Assembly (NCBI RefSeq): GCF_013112245.1
Contig: NZ_WVRN01000002.1
Span: forward strand, 744,001-808,000
Direction: 5' to 3'
DNA: 64,000 bases
From: Ruegeria sp. HKCCD4315
GTDB lineage: Bacteria > Pseudomonadota > Alphaproteobacteria > Rhodobacterales > Rhodobacteraceae
A program made the translations under genes and the position numbers. Below, in pieces: positions 8,349 through 17,759 of the stretch; within the stretch, counting starts at the first letter, position 1, and the number at the start of each line of letters is the position of its first letter. The notes beneath the pieces were generated by a model. It was not told the origin of the DNA, made no database searches, and worked only from the letters and a program-made list of their open reading frames with translations.

Positions 8349-9659
8349 ATGGAAGACCTATCCCCAAACAAAGCGGATCTGGACCCGATCGAGATCGCCT
8401 CAATCGACGAAATTCGCGCCACACAGCTTGAACGGCTCAAGTGGTCCGTACGCCACGCATACGAAAACGTTGCGATGTACAAACAGCGGTTTGACGAAGC
8501 CGGTGTGCATCCCGACGATCTACAGCAACTGTCCGACCTTTCGAAGTTTCCGTTCACATACAAAAACGATCTGCGTGACAATTACCCGTTTGGTTTGTTC
8601 GCAGTTCCGCGCAGCGAGATCATCCGTCTGCACGCGTCCTCGGGCACGACGGGCAAACCGACCGTGGTGGGTTACACCAAGAATGACATCGACAACTGGG
8701 CGGATTTGGGCGCGCGCTCTCTGCGCGCTTCGGGCCTACGCAAAGGCGACATGGTCCACAATGCTTATGGTTATGGGCTGTTCACCGGTGGGCTGGGTGC
8801 ACATTATGGAATTGAACGCCTTGGCGCGACCGTTGTTCCCATGTCCGGGGGGCAAACCGAAAAGCAGGTTAACCTGATCAACGACTTCCGGCCCGACGGG
8901 ATCATGGTGACACCGTCCTATATGCTCAATATCCTTGAGCAGTTCCACAAGGCCGGTCTCGACCCCCGTGAAAGCTCGTTGAAGGTTGGGGTGTTTGGTG
9001 CTGAACCCTGGACAGACGCCATGCGAGCCGAAGTCGAAGCCGCGTTTGATATGCATGCGGTCGATATCTATGGCCTGTCCGAGATCATGGGTCCCGGGGT
9101 GGCCAATGAATGCGTTGAAACCAAAGACGGTCCTGTGATCTGGGAAGATCATTTCCTGCCGGAAATCATCGACCCCGTGTCTGGTGAGGTTTTGCCCGAC
9201 GGCGAAACCGGCGAATTGGTGTTCACAACCCTGACAAAGGAAGGGTTGCCGATGATCCGGTACCGCACGCGCGATCTAACGTGCCTGCTGCCGGGAACAG
9301 CACGTTCCATGCGCCGGATGGCAAAGATCACAGGTCGCAGCGACGACATGATGATCCTGCGCGGCGTCAACGTTTTCCCCAGCCAGATCGAAGAACAGGT
9401 CATGGCGACGGGGGGTCTTGCCCCGTATTATCAGATCGAATTGTATAAGTCGGGCCGCATGGACGCGATGCGGGTCTTTGTTGAATCCTCAATCGATTCT
9501 ACCGACGAACTCTCCAAAACCGCGGCGGCCCGCATGCTGACCAAGCGGATCAAGGACGTCGTTGGCGTTTCAACGGAAATTGTTGTAGGTGACCCCGGCG
9601 ACGTCGAACGCTCTCAGGGCAAGGCGAAGCGCGTCGTCGACAATCGCGATAAGGAATAA
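8349..9659 (+). CDS. paaK: Phenylacetate-CoA ligase
   Basis: A 436-residue adenylate-forming enzyme. The ATP loop LHASSGTTGKPTVVGYT lies near residue 95, followed by an A-motif YGLSEIMGPG near 240 and the hinge region MMILRGVNVFPSQIEEQ near 335, all diagnostic of PaaK. It activates phenylacetate to phenylacetyl-CoA with ATP, the first step of the pathway. The ribosome site CTGGAGGAG precedes the ATG at 8349. Its presence here, with PaaZ, PaaG and PaaI, fixes the identity of the cluster. Confidence 0.95.
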   Translation: MEDLSPNKADLDPIEIASIDEIRATQLERLKWSVRHAYENVAMYKQRFDEAGVHPDDLQQLSDLSKFPFTYKNDLRDNYPFGLFAVPRSEIIRLHASSGTTGKPTVVGYTKNDIDNWADLGARSLRASGLRKGDMVHNAYGYGLFTGGLGAHYGIERLGATVVPMSGGQTEKQVNLINDFRPDGIMVTPSYMLNILEQFHKAGLDPRESSLKVGVFGAEPWTDAMRAEVEAAFDMHAVDIYGLSEIMGPGVANECVETKDGPVIWEDHFLPEIIDPVSGEVLPDGETGELVFTTLTKEGLPMIRYRTRDLTCLLPGTARSMRRMAKITGRSDDMMILRGVNVFPSQIEEQVMATGGLAPYYQIELYKSGRMDAMRVFVESSIDSTDELSKTAAARMLTKRIKDVVGVSTEIVVGDPGDVERSQGKAKRVVDNRDKE

Positions 9660-9662
9660 ACC

Positions 9663-10259
9663 GTGGCCCGAACAATCGCCAAAGACCACGACCAAAAGCG
9701 GGAACAGATCCTGAAAACGGCGGCCAAAGTGTTTGCCGATCAGGGATTTGATCGCGCGTCGATGACTTTGCTCGCCAAGGAATGCGGGATCTCGAAGGCC
9801 AACATTTATCACTACTACGACAGCAAGGATGCCATCCTGTATGACATCCTTGAAACCTATCTGCGCGAGTTAAGGGATCGGATCTGCAACGTGGATCTGA
9901 GCGGTTTGAACCCTGAGCAGAAGCTGCGCAAGGCGGTGCGCGAAATCCTGTTTGCCTATCAGGGAGCGGATGACGAACACCGTGTACAAATCAGCGGCAT
10001 GAGCGCGCTGACGGACGATCAGCAGAAACTTCTGCGGGGCTATCAGCTTGATTTGGTGAATTTTGTACGCGACATCCTCAAAGAGTTGTCTCCCGACGCT
10101 TTCGACAATGCCAAAGACAAGTTGCGCGGTGCCACGATGTCGGTCTTCGGGATGCTGAACTGGTATTATATGTGGAATACCGGCGCGGGCCCCAAAGCCC
10201 GCGAAGACTATGCCGATCTGGTCAGCACGCTGACAGTGCATGGCGTGCAAAAGCTGTAG
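9663..10259 (+). CDS. TetR-family transcriptional regulator, probable PaaR repressor
   Basis: A 198-residue protein with an N-terminal TetR helix-turn-helix (ADQGFDRASMTLLAKECGI then SKANIYHYYDSKDAILYD) and a helical ligand domain. It starts at GTG 9663, three bases after the paaK stop, so it is co-transcribed with the genes it probably represses. Its effector is likely phenylacetyl-CoA or a related CoA ester, as for other paa TetR repressors. Two AACCGTWCGGTY palindromes at 731-742 and 7058-7069 are the candidate operators. Confidence 0.85.
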   Translation: MARTIAKDHDQKREQILKTAAKVFADQGFDRASMTLLAKECGISKANIYHYYDSKDAILYDILETYLRELRDRICNVDLSGLNPEQKLRKAVREILFAYQGADDEHRVQISGMSALTDDQQKLLRGYQLDLVNFVRDILKELSPDAFDNAKDKLRGATMSVFGMLNWYYMWNTGAGPKAREDYADLVSTLTVHGVQKL

Positions 10260-10283
10260 CCGCACGGCACGGCCCACAATACG

Positions 10284-11066
10284 CTATGTCGAAGCTTTGA
10301 ACCTCTTCAGGTAGGCTTGTTTTGCGACCACAACATCCTCGTCCGACATGTTTGATCGGTTCAGATCAAGAAAGTGTTCTGCTGCCCCAACTGGCTGAAC
10401 ATTCAGGTTGTTGACGGGCTTCAGATCGTCCGACCGTACATTCAAAATCGAAAGCAACTTGGTGACAGGAAACAGACGATCGCTTAAACCCAAGGTGTTC
10501 AAAGAGATAACGTCCGCGCGTGAGGACATCTGATCTGCGACCCGAGCCACAACGCCATCGAGGTCCGCGCCCGGGTTCAGCAGTTCGGTGTATTCGCACA
10601 GGTCTTCTTGAATTCTGTTTCCGCGAATGTTCTGCCAATACACGCTTTTGATCCAATCAGCGGTATCTCTGCTCGTGTAAAAGAATGTGATCCGCGCCTT
10701 GTTGTCTATGAGTCTGTTGATTTCCTCCCAGATAACTTCAGCAAGGATGTGCGTTTGGCCATAGGACCACACACCCTTGCGCCCCGGGATCATGCCTGCA
10801 AACTCTTCGCTGCTGATCAGCAACGGCAATTCAGAGTGGCCATCCAACGACGGCAGAGCCTGACGCAATTCCTTCCGGAATTTTTCAAGCGCTCTTTCTG
10901 CCGGTACTACTGAAAAACGGCGCGCGGCAACACCAGCGTCTTTCAAATTCCGTGGCACCAAAACAATGACTCGGTTCTTTAACCGGAAACGGTTCCTGTA
11001 CAGCATCGTTTGCAGGGTTCTGGTTCCGGTTTTGTGAAACCCTTGATGGACAACAACCTTCAGCAT
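10284..11066 (-). CDS. Sulfotransferase-like protein
   Basis: A 260-residue protein with two features of PAPS-dependent sulfotransferases. One is an N-terminal phosphate-binding strand-loop HQGFHKTGTRTLQ at residues 7-19. The other is a 3'-phosphate segment TSRDTADWIKS around R133-S141. It has no signal peptide or membrane helix. The acceptor is unknown; roseobacters often carry several such proteins for surface polysaccharide or small-molecule sulfation. It stands alone, tail to tail with the tetR gene and unrelated to the aromatic pathways on either side. Sequence similarity is confined to the short motifs, so the assignment is moderate. Confidence 0.65.
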   Translation of the reverse strand: MLKVVVHQGFHKTGTRTLQTMLYRNRFRLKNRVIVLVPRNLKDAGVAARRFSVVPAERALEKFRKELRQALPSLDGHSELPLLISSEEFAGMIPGRKGVWSYGQTHILAEVIWEEINRLIDNKARITFFYTSRDTADWIKSVYWQNIRGNRIQEDLCEYTELLNPGADLDGVVARVADQMSSRADVISLNTLGLSDRLFPVTKLLSILNVRSDDLKPVNNLNVQPVGAAEHFLDLNRSNMSDEDVVVAKQAYLKRFKAST

Positions 11067-11126
11067 CGACCCTTTTGATCTAACCCACGCCTCACATCAG
11101 CATTTAGGGTTACCGCATCAAAAACA

Positions 11127-12182
11127 TCAAGCTGTCCAGTCGATGCTCAGGTCTTCTCGAAACGCAAAGCGGATCAAATGCGTCTCGATCACCTGTTGCC
11201 AACGACGCAGATCGCCTCGCGGGCCGGTTGTGGCGGTCACCGTCAAAGCGGTTGCATCTGCTTTCAATGTCACCCGATCGCCATCAGGGAAAGATACGCT
11301 GCCCTGTGTTCCATCGAAGGAGATCTCGGCCTTGTGCGACCAATGTTTGCAGAGCTGCTGCAGGTATTTTGAGGCCGCGCTCGTTTGCGCAATGCCTGTT
11401 GCGGTCTGATCAGGCAGCAGGCTCAGACCCGCGACAGCGGCAGACCGGATTGCTTTGGCAAACAAGGTCACGTCGATGCTGGTGGCCACGAAAGTTGCGC
11501 CAATATCCAGGCACTTGCGTTGAAGATTCAGGTCCAGTGTCAAAATCCCGGCGGCCTTGCCTGCCGTCACGATCCGATGGATTGCATCCAGCACTGCTGC
11601 AACCACCTCAGGGTGGTTCGCATCCCCCAGATGACCCATATCGGCGGCCAGGTCGGCGGGTCCGATGAACACCCCGTCCACATCAGTCGCCAGAATATCA
11701 TCCAGCGCGTCCATGCCATTGTTGTTCTCGACCTGCACAAGCAGGCAAATCTGTTCGTCGGCGGTTTTCAAATAGTCCGGGATCGCAGCAAAGCGTGACG
11801 CCCGCGCCAACGATGATCCAACACCTCGAACACCATGCGGTGGATACTGAACGGCCCGCACCAGTTCGCGCGCCTGATCGCCGCTTTCGACCATCGGCAC
11901 CAGAATATTCTGAACACCGGCGTCCAGATACTGCTTGATCATCCAGGTTTCGCCGATCGGCAAGCGTGCAACCGGCACACTGCCGGACCCCTCAATCACG
12001 CGCACCTGTTCGAGGATCGATTGCAGATCGTTAGGCGCGTGTTCGCCATCAACCAGCAACCAATCGAACTGCGCTGTGGCAGCGATCTCGACCGCATAGG
12101 CATTGGCCAAACCAACCCAGCATCCGATCTGCGGAGAGCCGGCCTTTAACGCAGCCTTGAATGCATTTTGTGGCGCAGGCAT
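11127..12182 (-). CDS. hpaI: HpaI class II aldolase fused to a C-terminal DUF2218 domain
   Basis: Residues 1 to about 252 are a 4-hydroxy-2-oxoheptane-1,7-dioate aldolase of the HpaI/HpcH family. The motifs are WLLVDGEHAPND, the metal-ligand segment VQVENNNGMDALDDI, and VDGVFIGPADLAADMG. It cleaves the last C7 intermediate to pyruvate and succinate semialdehyde. After a linker, residues about 265-350 form a DUF2218 domain, recognised by YLQQLCKHWSHK and the C-terminal HLIRFAFREDLSIDW. Standalone HpaI is about 255-265 residues, so this is an in-frame fusion with no internal stop. The start is the ATG at 12182 after AAAGGAAT; the open frame extends upstream but overlaps hpaH. It is the last gene of the hpa operon. 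Confidence 0.9.
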   Translation of the reverse strand: MPAPQNAFKAALKAGSPQIGCWVGLANAYAVEIAATAQFDWLLVDGEHAPNDLQSILEQVRVIEGSGSVPVARLPIGETWMIKQYLDAGVQNILVPMVESGDQARELVRAVQYPPHGVRGVGSSLARASRFAAIPDYLKTADEQICLLVQVENNNGMDALDDILATDVDGVFIGPADLAADMGHLGDANHPEVVAAVLDAIHRIVTAGKAAGILTLDLNLQRKCLDIGATFVATSIDVTLFAKAIRSAAVAGLSLLPDQTATGIAQTSAASKYLQQLCKHWSHKAEISFDGTQGSVSFPDGDRVTLKADATALTVTATTGPRGDLRRWQQVIETHLIRFAFREDLSIDWTA

Positions 12183-12193
12183 TGGTATTCCTT

Positions 12194-12994
12194 TCAGGCG
12201 AAATTGATATCGACCGAGCCAAACGGCCCGAAATCCGCGTGAATTTTGGTGCCCGAGGGGCATTCGACGGGGCGGATGAAACTGCCGGACAAAATAGTCT
12301 GCCCCGGTTCGATGCTCTGACCATATTGCGCCATGCGACGCGCCAACCAAACCACGCTTTCAATAGGGTCATTCAACACACCAGCACCCAGACCGGTTTC
12401 TTCGATCTCACCATTACGGAAGGTAAGCGCCCCAACCCAACGCAGATCAAAGGCATCAACTGCGTGGCGTTCGGCACCCAAAACGATGCCTGCATTGGCG
12501 GCGTTGTCGCTGATCGTGTCAAAGACAGTGCGCGCCTTGCCGGTCTCGGAATCCACTCTTTGTATGCGAGTGTCCAGAATTTCCAGTGCAGGGGCGACGT
12601 AATCCGTGGCAGCGATGATGTCGTCGCGAGATACGTTTTCGCCACCAACGGCGGACTTCATAACAAAGGCGATCTCGGCCTCAATCCGGGGCTGAATGAA
12701 ACGGCCTGCCGGAACGGTCGCGCCATTGTCAAACGCCATGTCATCAAACAAAATTCCACTGTCGGGAATGTCGATGTTCAAGGCATATTGCATCGCCTTC
12801 GAAGTCAGCCCAATCTTCCACCCGATCACCTTGCGCCCTTCGGCCAGTTTCTGGCGATAGATGGCGTTCTGAATCTCATAAGCGTCATCCATACCCATCT
12901 CGGGGTGCCGCAGGCTAAGCAGGCCGATCTGTTCGCGCCTGCGTTCGGCTTGCAACAGTTCGGCGGCGGCTCGGGCGTGGTCTTCGGGCGTCAT
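12194..12994 (-). CDS. hpaH: 2-oxo-hept-4-ene-1,7-dioate hydratase
   Basis: A 266-residue protein of the HpaH/MhpD hydratase family. The N-terminal pattern DDAYEIQNAIYRQKLAEG is followed by VIGWKIGLTSKAMQ, and the metal-site segment is QPRIEAEIAFVMK. It adds water to the decarboxylated ring-cleavage product before aldolase cleavage by HpaI. Its ATG overlaps the hpaG stop (ATGA at 12991-12994), and hpaI follows after 11 bp. Confidence 0.93.
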   Translation of the reverse strand: MTPEDHARAAAELLQAERRREQIGLLSLRHPEMGMDDAYEIQNAIYRQKLAEGRKVIGWKIGLTSKAMQYALNIDIPDSGILFDDMAFDNGATVPAGRFIQPRIEAEIAFVMKSAVGGENVSRDDIIAATDYVAPALEILDTRIQRVDSETGKARTVFDTISDNAANAGIVLGAERHAVDAFDLRWVGALTFRNGEIEETGLGAGVLNDPIESVVWLARRMAQYGQSIEPGQTILSGSFIRPVECPSGTKIHADFGPFGSVDINFA

Positions 12995-13845
12995 ACCTCT
13001 TCATCCTCGACAGTGTTGCGCAGGATTCCGATACCTTCGACGGACACCTCGACAACATCTCCGGGCACCAGGTACTTCGGCGGGTCGAACCGTGCCCCTG
13101 CCCCGGTTGGTGTACCCGTTACAATGATGTCGCCCGGCTGAAGCGTCATGAAGGTCGAGATGTATTCAATCTCGCGCCGGATCGGGAACATCATGCGGTT
13201 CAGAGTATCGTCCTGTCGAAGCTCACCGTTCACGCGGGTCTGGATGCGGGCATCATCCAGTTGGGCCGCGTCCGTGAACGGCACCAGCCATGGACCAATG
13301 GCCCCCGAATTGTCCCAGTTCTTACCTTGCGTGACATTGAACTTTGCGTGCCGCACCCAGTCGCGAATGGTGCCTTCATTGCACAAGGTCAGCGCGGCAA
13401 TGTGATTGTATGCATCGTCCTTTGAAATGCGCCGACCAGCCTTGCCAATTACGATGGCCACTTCGCCTTCATAGTCCAGAGTGTGGTTTTCCGGTGGGCG
13501 GACCAGAGGGCGGTCATGACCGGTGAACCCGCTGGCAAAGCGCGGGAACAGCGACATGTATTTCGGCTGTTCGCTGCCATCTTTGTATTCGGCATTCCGG
13601 TCAGGGAAGTTTACGCCGACACACAGGATGCGGCGCGCATCTGGCATCACCATGTCATAGGTGAAGTCGGTATGCGTGACGGCTTTGCCCTCAGCGGCTT
13701 TTGCAAGTTGCTCGAACGCCCCCGCGGCAATCACCTCGTAAAGGTTGTCGTGATCGGGGAACGCTTGGTTCAGTGCTATCGCACCGTCGTCAGTGATTGC
13801 TCCGAAAAACCGTTCCTCACCCGCTAAGAAAGTTGCAAACTTCAT
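12991..13845 (-). CDS. hpaG: Fumarylacetoacetate-hydrolase-family enzyme, HpaG-like decarboxylase/isomerase
   Basis: A 284-residue single FAH-fold domain with metal-binding segment TLDYEGEVAIVIGKAG and the C-terminal GDIIVTGTPTGAG. In the homoprotocatechuate pathway this family decarboxylates 5-oxopent-3-ene-1,2,5-tricarboxylate. The enterobacterial HpaG is a two-domain duplication of about 430 residues, whereas this is a single domain, so a homodimer presumably does the decarboxylation while HpaF does the first isomerisation. Its start overlaps the stop of the amino acid decarboxylase gene by ATGA, showing tight coupling. Exact specificity is inferred from position. Confidence 0.88.
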   Translation of the reverse strand: MKFATFLAGEERFFGAITDDGAIALNQAFPDHDNLYEVIAAGAFEQLAKAAEGKAVTHTDFTYDMVMPDARRILCVGVNFPDRNAEYKDGSEQPKYMSLFPRFASGFTGHDRPLVRPPENHTLDYEGEVAIVIGKAGRRISKDDAYNHIAALTLCNEGTIRDWVRHAKFNVTQGKNWDNSGAIGPWLVPFTDAAQLDDARIQTRVNGELRQDDTLNRMMFPIRREIEYISTFMTLQPGDIIVTGTPTGAGARFDPPKYLVPGDVVEVSVEGIGILRNTVEDEEV

Positions 13846-15239
13846 TCAAGTGTCTCCCACACGTCCCGGATCACGTCGGCTGCAATCAGCACGTCATCTC
13901 GGGTTGTATCGAATTGCCCGACCTGAAAGCGGATGATCTTGCGGCCGTCGAACATGCCTTGGGTAAGATAGATCCGGCCATCATCGTTCAACGCATCGAC
14001 CAACCGCTGCTGCATTGCATCGTCTCCCGAACACCGGAACGAAAACAGGCTTAGAATCGGGCCGGTCGTGATCTCGAACCCCTCCATCGCTCCGATCCGA
14101 TCAGCGAGCTCCTGCGCCCAAGTCACATGATTGCGGATGCGTTCGCGCAGTCCTTCCAATCCGTATGAGCGCAATAGAAACCAGATCTTCAACGCCCGGA
14201 ACCTGCGCCCCAGTGGGATCGTCCACTCCGAGTAATTCGTCACCTCTGCTCCGGTTGTCTTGAGGTATTCCGGCTCGATCTTTAGCGTGTTGAGCTGCGG
14301 CGCGGCGTCCCGTAAGAACTGGATAGCGCAATCAAATTGCGCGCCCATCCATTTATGCGGGTTGAAAACAATGCTGTCATAGCGGTCGGCACCCTGCCAC
14401 AGGGCTTCGCGAAATTCAGGGCAGATCATGGCCGATCCGGCCCAGGCTGCGTCGAGATGGGTGTAAAGGTCGTGTTTTTGCGCGCTATCTGCAACCGCCA
14501 CCAAGTCATCACAGGCCCCAACACCGGTTCCGCCCGTGATGGCAATGATACCAGCAGGGACATGACCGGCGGCTAGATCGCGTTGAATGGCAGCTTCAAG
14601 CTCGGAGGCGTCAATTGAAAAGCTGGTCCCCTGCGTGGGCAGCTTGACCAGATTGTCCTGTCCAATCCCCGCGACCCAGCAAGCCCTGTCGATGGACGAA
14701 TGCACTTGATCGGAACAATAAATTCGCAGCGCGCCCTTGGTGTTCAATCCTTCGCGGTTGCTGGTAAAGCCCGTGGCCCGTTCCCGCATCGTCAGAACCG
14801 CCGACAAAGTGGCGGATGAGGCGCTGTCCTGAATAACTCCGGTCCTACCTTCGGGCAGCCCGAGGGCCTGCCGCAACCAGTCGACCATGACGCCTTCGAC
14901 CTCGGTCGCGGCAGGCGAGGTTTGCCACAACATGCATTGCGCCGCGATTGTCGTGACCAGCATCTCGGCCAGCATCGACGGGGGCGCGGCATTGGCCGGA
15001 AAATACGCAAAGAATCGTGGGTGTTGCCAATGGGTGATGCCTGGCATCACGATCCGTTCAAAATCAGCCATGATGGCATCCATCGGTTCACCCGCATCGG
15101 GTGGGGTTGCCACAAGCTGGGCTGCGATTTCCCCCGGTGCGGTCTGCGCGCGCACAGGGCGTTCCGCAAGTGTCTTATGGTAATCGGCCGCCCATTTTGA
15201 AATGTGCTGGCCCCAATGCGAAAACGTGTCCCAATCCAT
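13842..15239 (-). CDS. Pyridoxal-phosphate aromatic-L-amino-acid decarboxylase family protein
   Basis: A 465-residue group II decarboxylase. His180 stacks on the cofactor, Asp263 (in THLDAAWAGSA) pairs with the pyridine nitrogen, and Lys296 (in FNPHKWMG) forms the internal aldimine. Family members decarboxylate tyrosine, DOPA, tryptophan or phenylalanine. It is buried in the hpa operon, upstream of hpaG with an ATGA overlap, which suggests it feeds aromatic amino acids or their hydroxylated forms into homoprotocatechuate via tyramine- or dopamine-like amines. An amine oxidase would be needed and is not in the window. An alternative is aldehyde-forming activity, known for some family members, which would remove that need. 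Confidence 0.9.
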   Translation of the reverse strand: MDWDTFSHWGQHISKWAADYHKTLAERPVRAQTAPGEIAAQLVATPPDAGEPMDAIMADFERIVMPGITHWQHPRFFAYFPANAAPPSMLAEMLVTTIAAQCMLWQTSPAATEVEGVMVDWLRQALGLPEGRTGVIQDSASSATLSAVLTMRERATGFTSNREGLNTKGALRIYCSDQVHSSIDRACWVAGIGQDNLVKLPTQGTSFSIDASELEAAIQRDLAAGHVPAGIIAITGGTGVGACDDLVAVADSAQKHDLYTHLDAAWAGSAMICPEFREALWQGADRYDSIVFNPHKWMGAQFDCAIQFLRDAAPQLNTLKIEPEYLKTTGAEVTNYSEWTIPLGRRFRALKIWFLLRSYGLEGLRERIRNHVTWAQELADRIGAMEGFEITTGPILSLFSFRCSGDDAMQQRLVDALNDDGRIYLTQGMFDGRKIIRFQVGQFDTTRDDVLIAADVIRDVWETLE

Positions 15240-15350
15240 GCGTTAGCCTTTTGTTGTCGCAGAAAACTCATCCCGAGCGACCCTGCGAGATAAGCGGTCT
15301 TAACAAACCGATACGTTTTGATCTAATGAAGCAATCCCTGATGCCTGATG

Positions 15351-16193
15351 TCAGACCGAAAAGCTGACATTTGCCTGACCCGTGCCAGAGCTGCCAAAGT
15401 ATGGGGTATAGATGTCAATCTTACCCTTGTAGCTGCCCCAGCCCAGCGCTCCGAATAGCAGGGCGGTGTCGTTCATTGCACACTCTCCGGTGCATTTTTT
15501 GGCATAGTCGGGCAGCATTTCAAGGAACTCTTCAAAACGGCCCTGCTCCCACAATTCCAACACCCGCATATCCATCTGGCGATTGAACTCACCATTCACC
15601 GCGTTCAACCCTTCGACCGATCGTTCATTCGGGGTGAAATCATGGCTGAGAGACCCTGATGCCAGAACAGACACATTGCGGTCAGAACGCCGGATGCCTT
15701 CGGCAATGGCCTCACCCCAAACCCGGTTTTCCGCAATTGAAGAGAATTGATTAACAGCCACGGGCAAGACCCGCGCATTCACCCCTTCGTTGATGAAATG
15801 CATGGGCAACAGGGTCCCGTATTCCATACCCATATCTGGGTGCGAATGGCCGAGCGCGCGCTCTCCACGCTCGCGCAGAACATCAAGGATCGTTTTCCCC
15901 AACTCATGATCGCCGCGATAGTCAAACTCCATATCCGCTAACATATGCGGAAGTTCGTGACTGATGAATCGACCCTTATGGTGCTCTTTCGTGTTCAGGT
16001 GAAAGCCCTGATTGGTGATCCAATGGGTATCGAACACAATGAACGTCTCGACTTCGCGGTCTATCGCGTCCTGACGCAGGCGGGCATACCCATCAATGGC
16101 AGATTGCCGGATACCTTTGTATTTCGGCATCGTGTGGGACATCCAGATGCTGGGCACATGCGTTATTTTCGCGGCCTGTACGATCTTTCCCAT
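15351..16193 (-). CDS. hpaD: 3,4-dihydroxyphenylacetate 2,3-dioxygenase (class III extradiol, LigB fold)
   Basis: A 280-residue extradiol ring-cleavage enzyme of the LigB superfamily, with the early TFIVFDTHWI strand, the histidine-rich segments NTKEHHKGRFISHELPHM and GHSHPDMGMEYG, and VLASGSLSHDFTPNE near residue 200. It opens the ring of homoprotocatechuate to 5-carboxymethyl-2-hydroxymuconate semialdehyde using Fe(II). The start is the ATG at 16193 behind AGGAGG; an upstream extension has no support. It sits between hpaE (54-bp gap) and the decarboxylase (111-bp gap). Confidence 0.93.
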   Translation of the reverse strand: MGKIVQAAKITHVPSIWMSHTMPKYKGIRQSAIDGYARLRQDAIDREVETFIVFDTHWITNQGFHLNTKEHHKGRFISHELPHMLADMEFDYRGDHELGKTILDVLRERGERALGHSHPDMGMEYGTLLPMHFINEGVNARVLPVAVNQFSSIAENRVWGEAIAEGIRRSDRNVSVLASGSLSHDFTPNERSVEGLNAVNGEFNRQMDMRVLELWEQGRFEEFLEMLPDYAKKCTGECAMNDTALLFGALGWGSYKGKIDIYTPYFGSSGTGQANVSFSV

Positions 16194-16247
16194 GACGGTT
16201 CCTCCTGATGCGTGCCGGTGGCCCCGTTTTGGGATCACCTGAAGGGC

Positions 16248-17756
16248 TTACTTCCCCAATTGCATGATCTTGTGCTGACCGGTGGCAAAACCGATGTGCT
16301 TTTGTTCCATATAGAACTCAAAGCTCCAATCCCCGCCGTCTCGCCCGATTCCAGACGCTTTGACCCCGCCAAAGGGCGTAGGCAGGTGACGCACGTTTTC
16401 TGAATTCACCCAAATCATCCCAGCCTCCAGCTTGTCTGTAAAGCGTAAGGCACGGGTCAGGTCGTTGGTCCAGACATAGCCCGTCAAACCATAGGGCGTG
16501 TCGTTGGCAATCTGAAGCGCCTCGCCCTCGGTTGCAAAGGGGATCGAGGTCAGAACAGGGCCAAAGATCTCCTCGCGTGCGATGCGCATCTGGTTGGTGG
16601 CATCGGTGAACAAGGTCGGACGGATAAAGTAGCCTTCGTCGCCCACCTTGACCCCGCCGGCAGCGACGGTTGCACCGTCCTTTTTGGCGATGTCGAAGTA
16701 GCTGGTGACTTTGTTGTAGTGCTCCTCGGTCACCAGTGGTCCAATCTCGGTCGTGGGGTCCAGCGGGTGGCCCACCTTGATGTTGTTCACACGCTCGACC
16801 AGCTTTGCCTCGAACTCATCCTTGATCGTATCTTGCACCAGTAACCGCGAGGATGAGGTGCAACGCTCGCCGTTGATCGAATAGATCATGAAAATCACCG
16901 CATCCAGCGCACGATCCAGATCGGCGTCATCAAAAACGATCACAGGGTTTTTTCCACCCAGCTCCAGATGGTTGCGCTTATGCGTGTCCGCGCCCTGTTT
17001 GACGATAAGGCTGCCAGTGCGGCTTTCGCCGACAAAAGCAATCGCCTTGATCAGTTTATGTTCGCACAGGGCTTTGCCTGCATCGGGGCCAAACCCATTG
17101 ACCGTGTTCAGCACGCCTTTGGGCAACCCGGCCTCTTCGGCGATTTCCACCAGCAGGCGGGCCGTCAGGGGAGAATCCTCTGCGGGCTTATGTACCACCG
17201 TGCAGCCCGCAGCCAATGCAGGGGCGATTTTCCAGGTCGACAGCATGAACGGTGTGTTCCATGGGGTAATCACCCCAACTGGTCCAATTGGAACGCGCGT
17301 GGTCACGTTCATCAGCGTCGGGGATTTCAAGTGTTGCCCGTCGCGCGCCTGAACCACTTGATCTGCAAAATACCTGAAGTTCTCAGCACCCCGCAACGCA
17401 GCCTTGGACATGAAGCGCAGCGTCTGGCCCGTGTCCCAGCATTCACACAGCGCGATTTCCTCGGCCCGCGCTTCGATGGCATCAGCAACGCGCAACAAGA
17501 TGCGGCGGCGTTCGGTGGCAGACATGTCGCGCCATTCAGCAAAGGCGGCATGGGCGGCCTCGGCGGCGGCGTCGATGTCTGCTGCGGTGCCATGAGCAAC
17601 ATTGCAAATCACAGATTTGTCGACGGGCGAAGTGGATTGGAACACTCCTTCGGACCCGTCCCGGTCTTCGCCAGCGATACGATTGCGGATACCGGCTTCC
17701 CTGAACCGGGCCAGGAATCCCGTTAGTTTTTCAATATTCGTATCCAGCGCACTCAT
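16248..17756 (-). CDS. hpaE: 5-carboxymethyl-2-hydroxymuconate semialdehyde dehydrogenase
   Basis: A 502-residue NAD-dependent aldehyde dehydrogenase. It shows the cofactor-site stretch VGVITPWNTPFMLSTWKIAP, the general base in HLELGGKNPVIVF and the nucleophile Cys in NGERCTSSSRLLV. The C-terminal NSENVRHLPTPFGGVKASG pattern is characteristic of HpaE among aldehyde dehydrogenases. It oxidises the HpaD product to the tricarboxylate. It lies 3 bp after hpaF and upstream of hpaD. Confidence 0.93.
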   Translation of the reverse strand: MSALDTNIEKLTGFLARFREAGIRNRIAGEDRDGSEGVFQSTSPVDKSVICNVAHGTAADIDAAAEAAHAAFAEWRDMSATERRRILLRVADAIEARAEEIALCECWDTGQTLRFMSKAALRGAENFRYFADQVVQARDGQHLKSPTLMNVTTRVPIGPVGVITPWNTPFMLSTWKIAPALAAGCTVVHKPAEDSPLTARLLVEIAEEAGLPKGVLNTVNGFGPDAGKALCEHKLIKAIAFVGESRTGSLIVKQGADTHKRNHLELGGKNPVIVFDDADLDRALDAVIFMIYSINGERCTSSSRLLVQDTIKDEFEAKLVERVNNIKVGHPLDPTTEIGPLVTEEHYNKVTSYFDIAKKDGATVAAGGVKVGDEGYFIRPTLFTDATNQMRIAREEIFGPVLTSIPFATEGEALQIANDTPYGLTGYVWTNDLTRALRFTDKLEAGMIWVNSENVRHLPTPFGGVKASGIGRDGGDWSFEFYMEQKHIGFATGQHKIMQLGK

Positions 17757-17759
17757 GTT

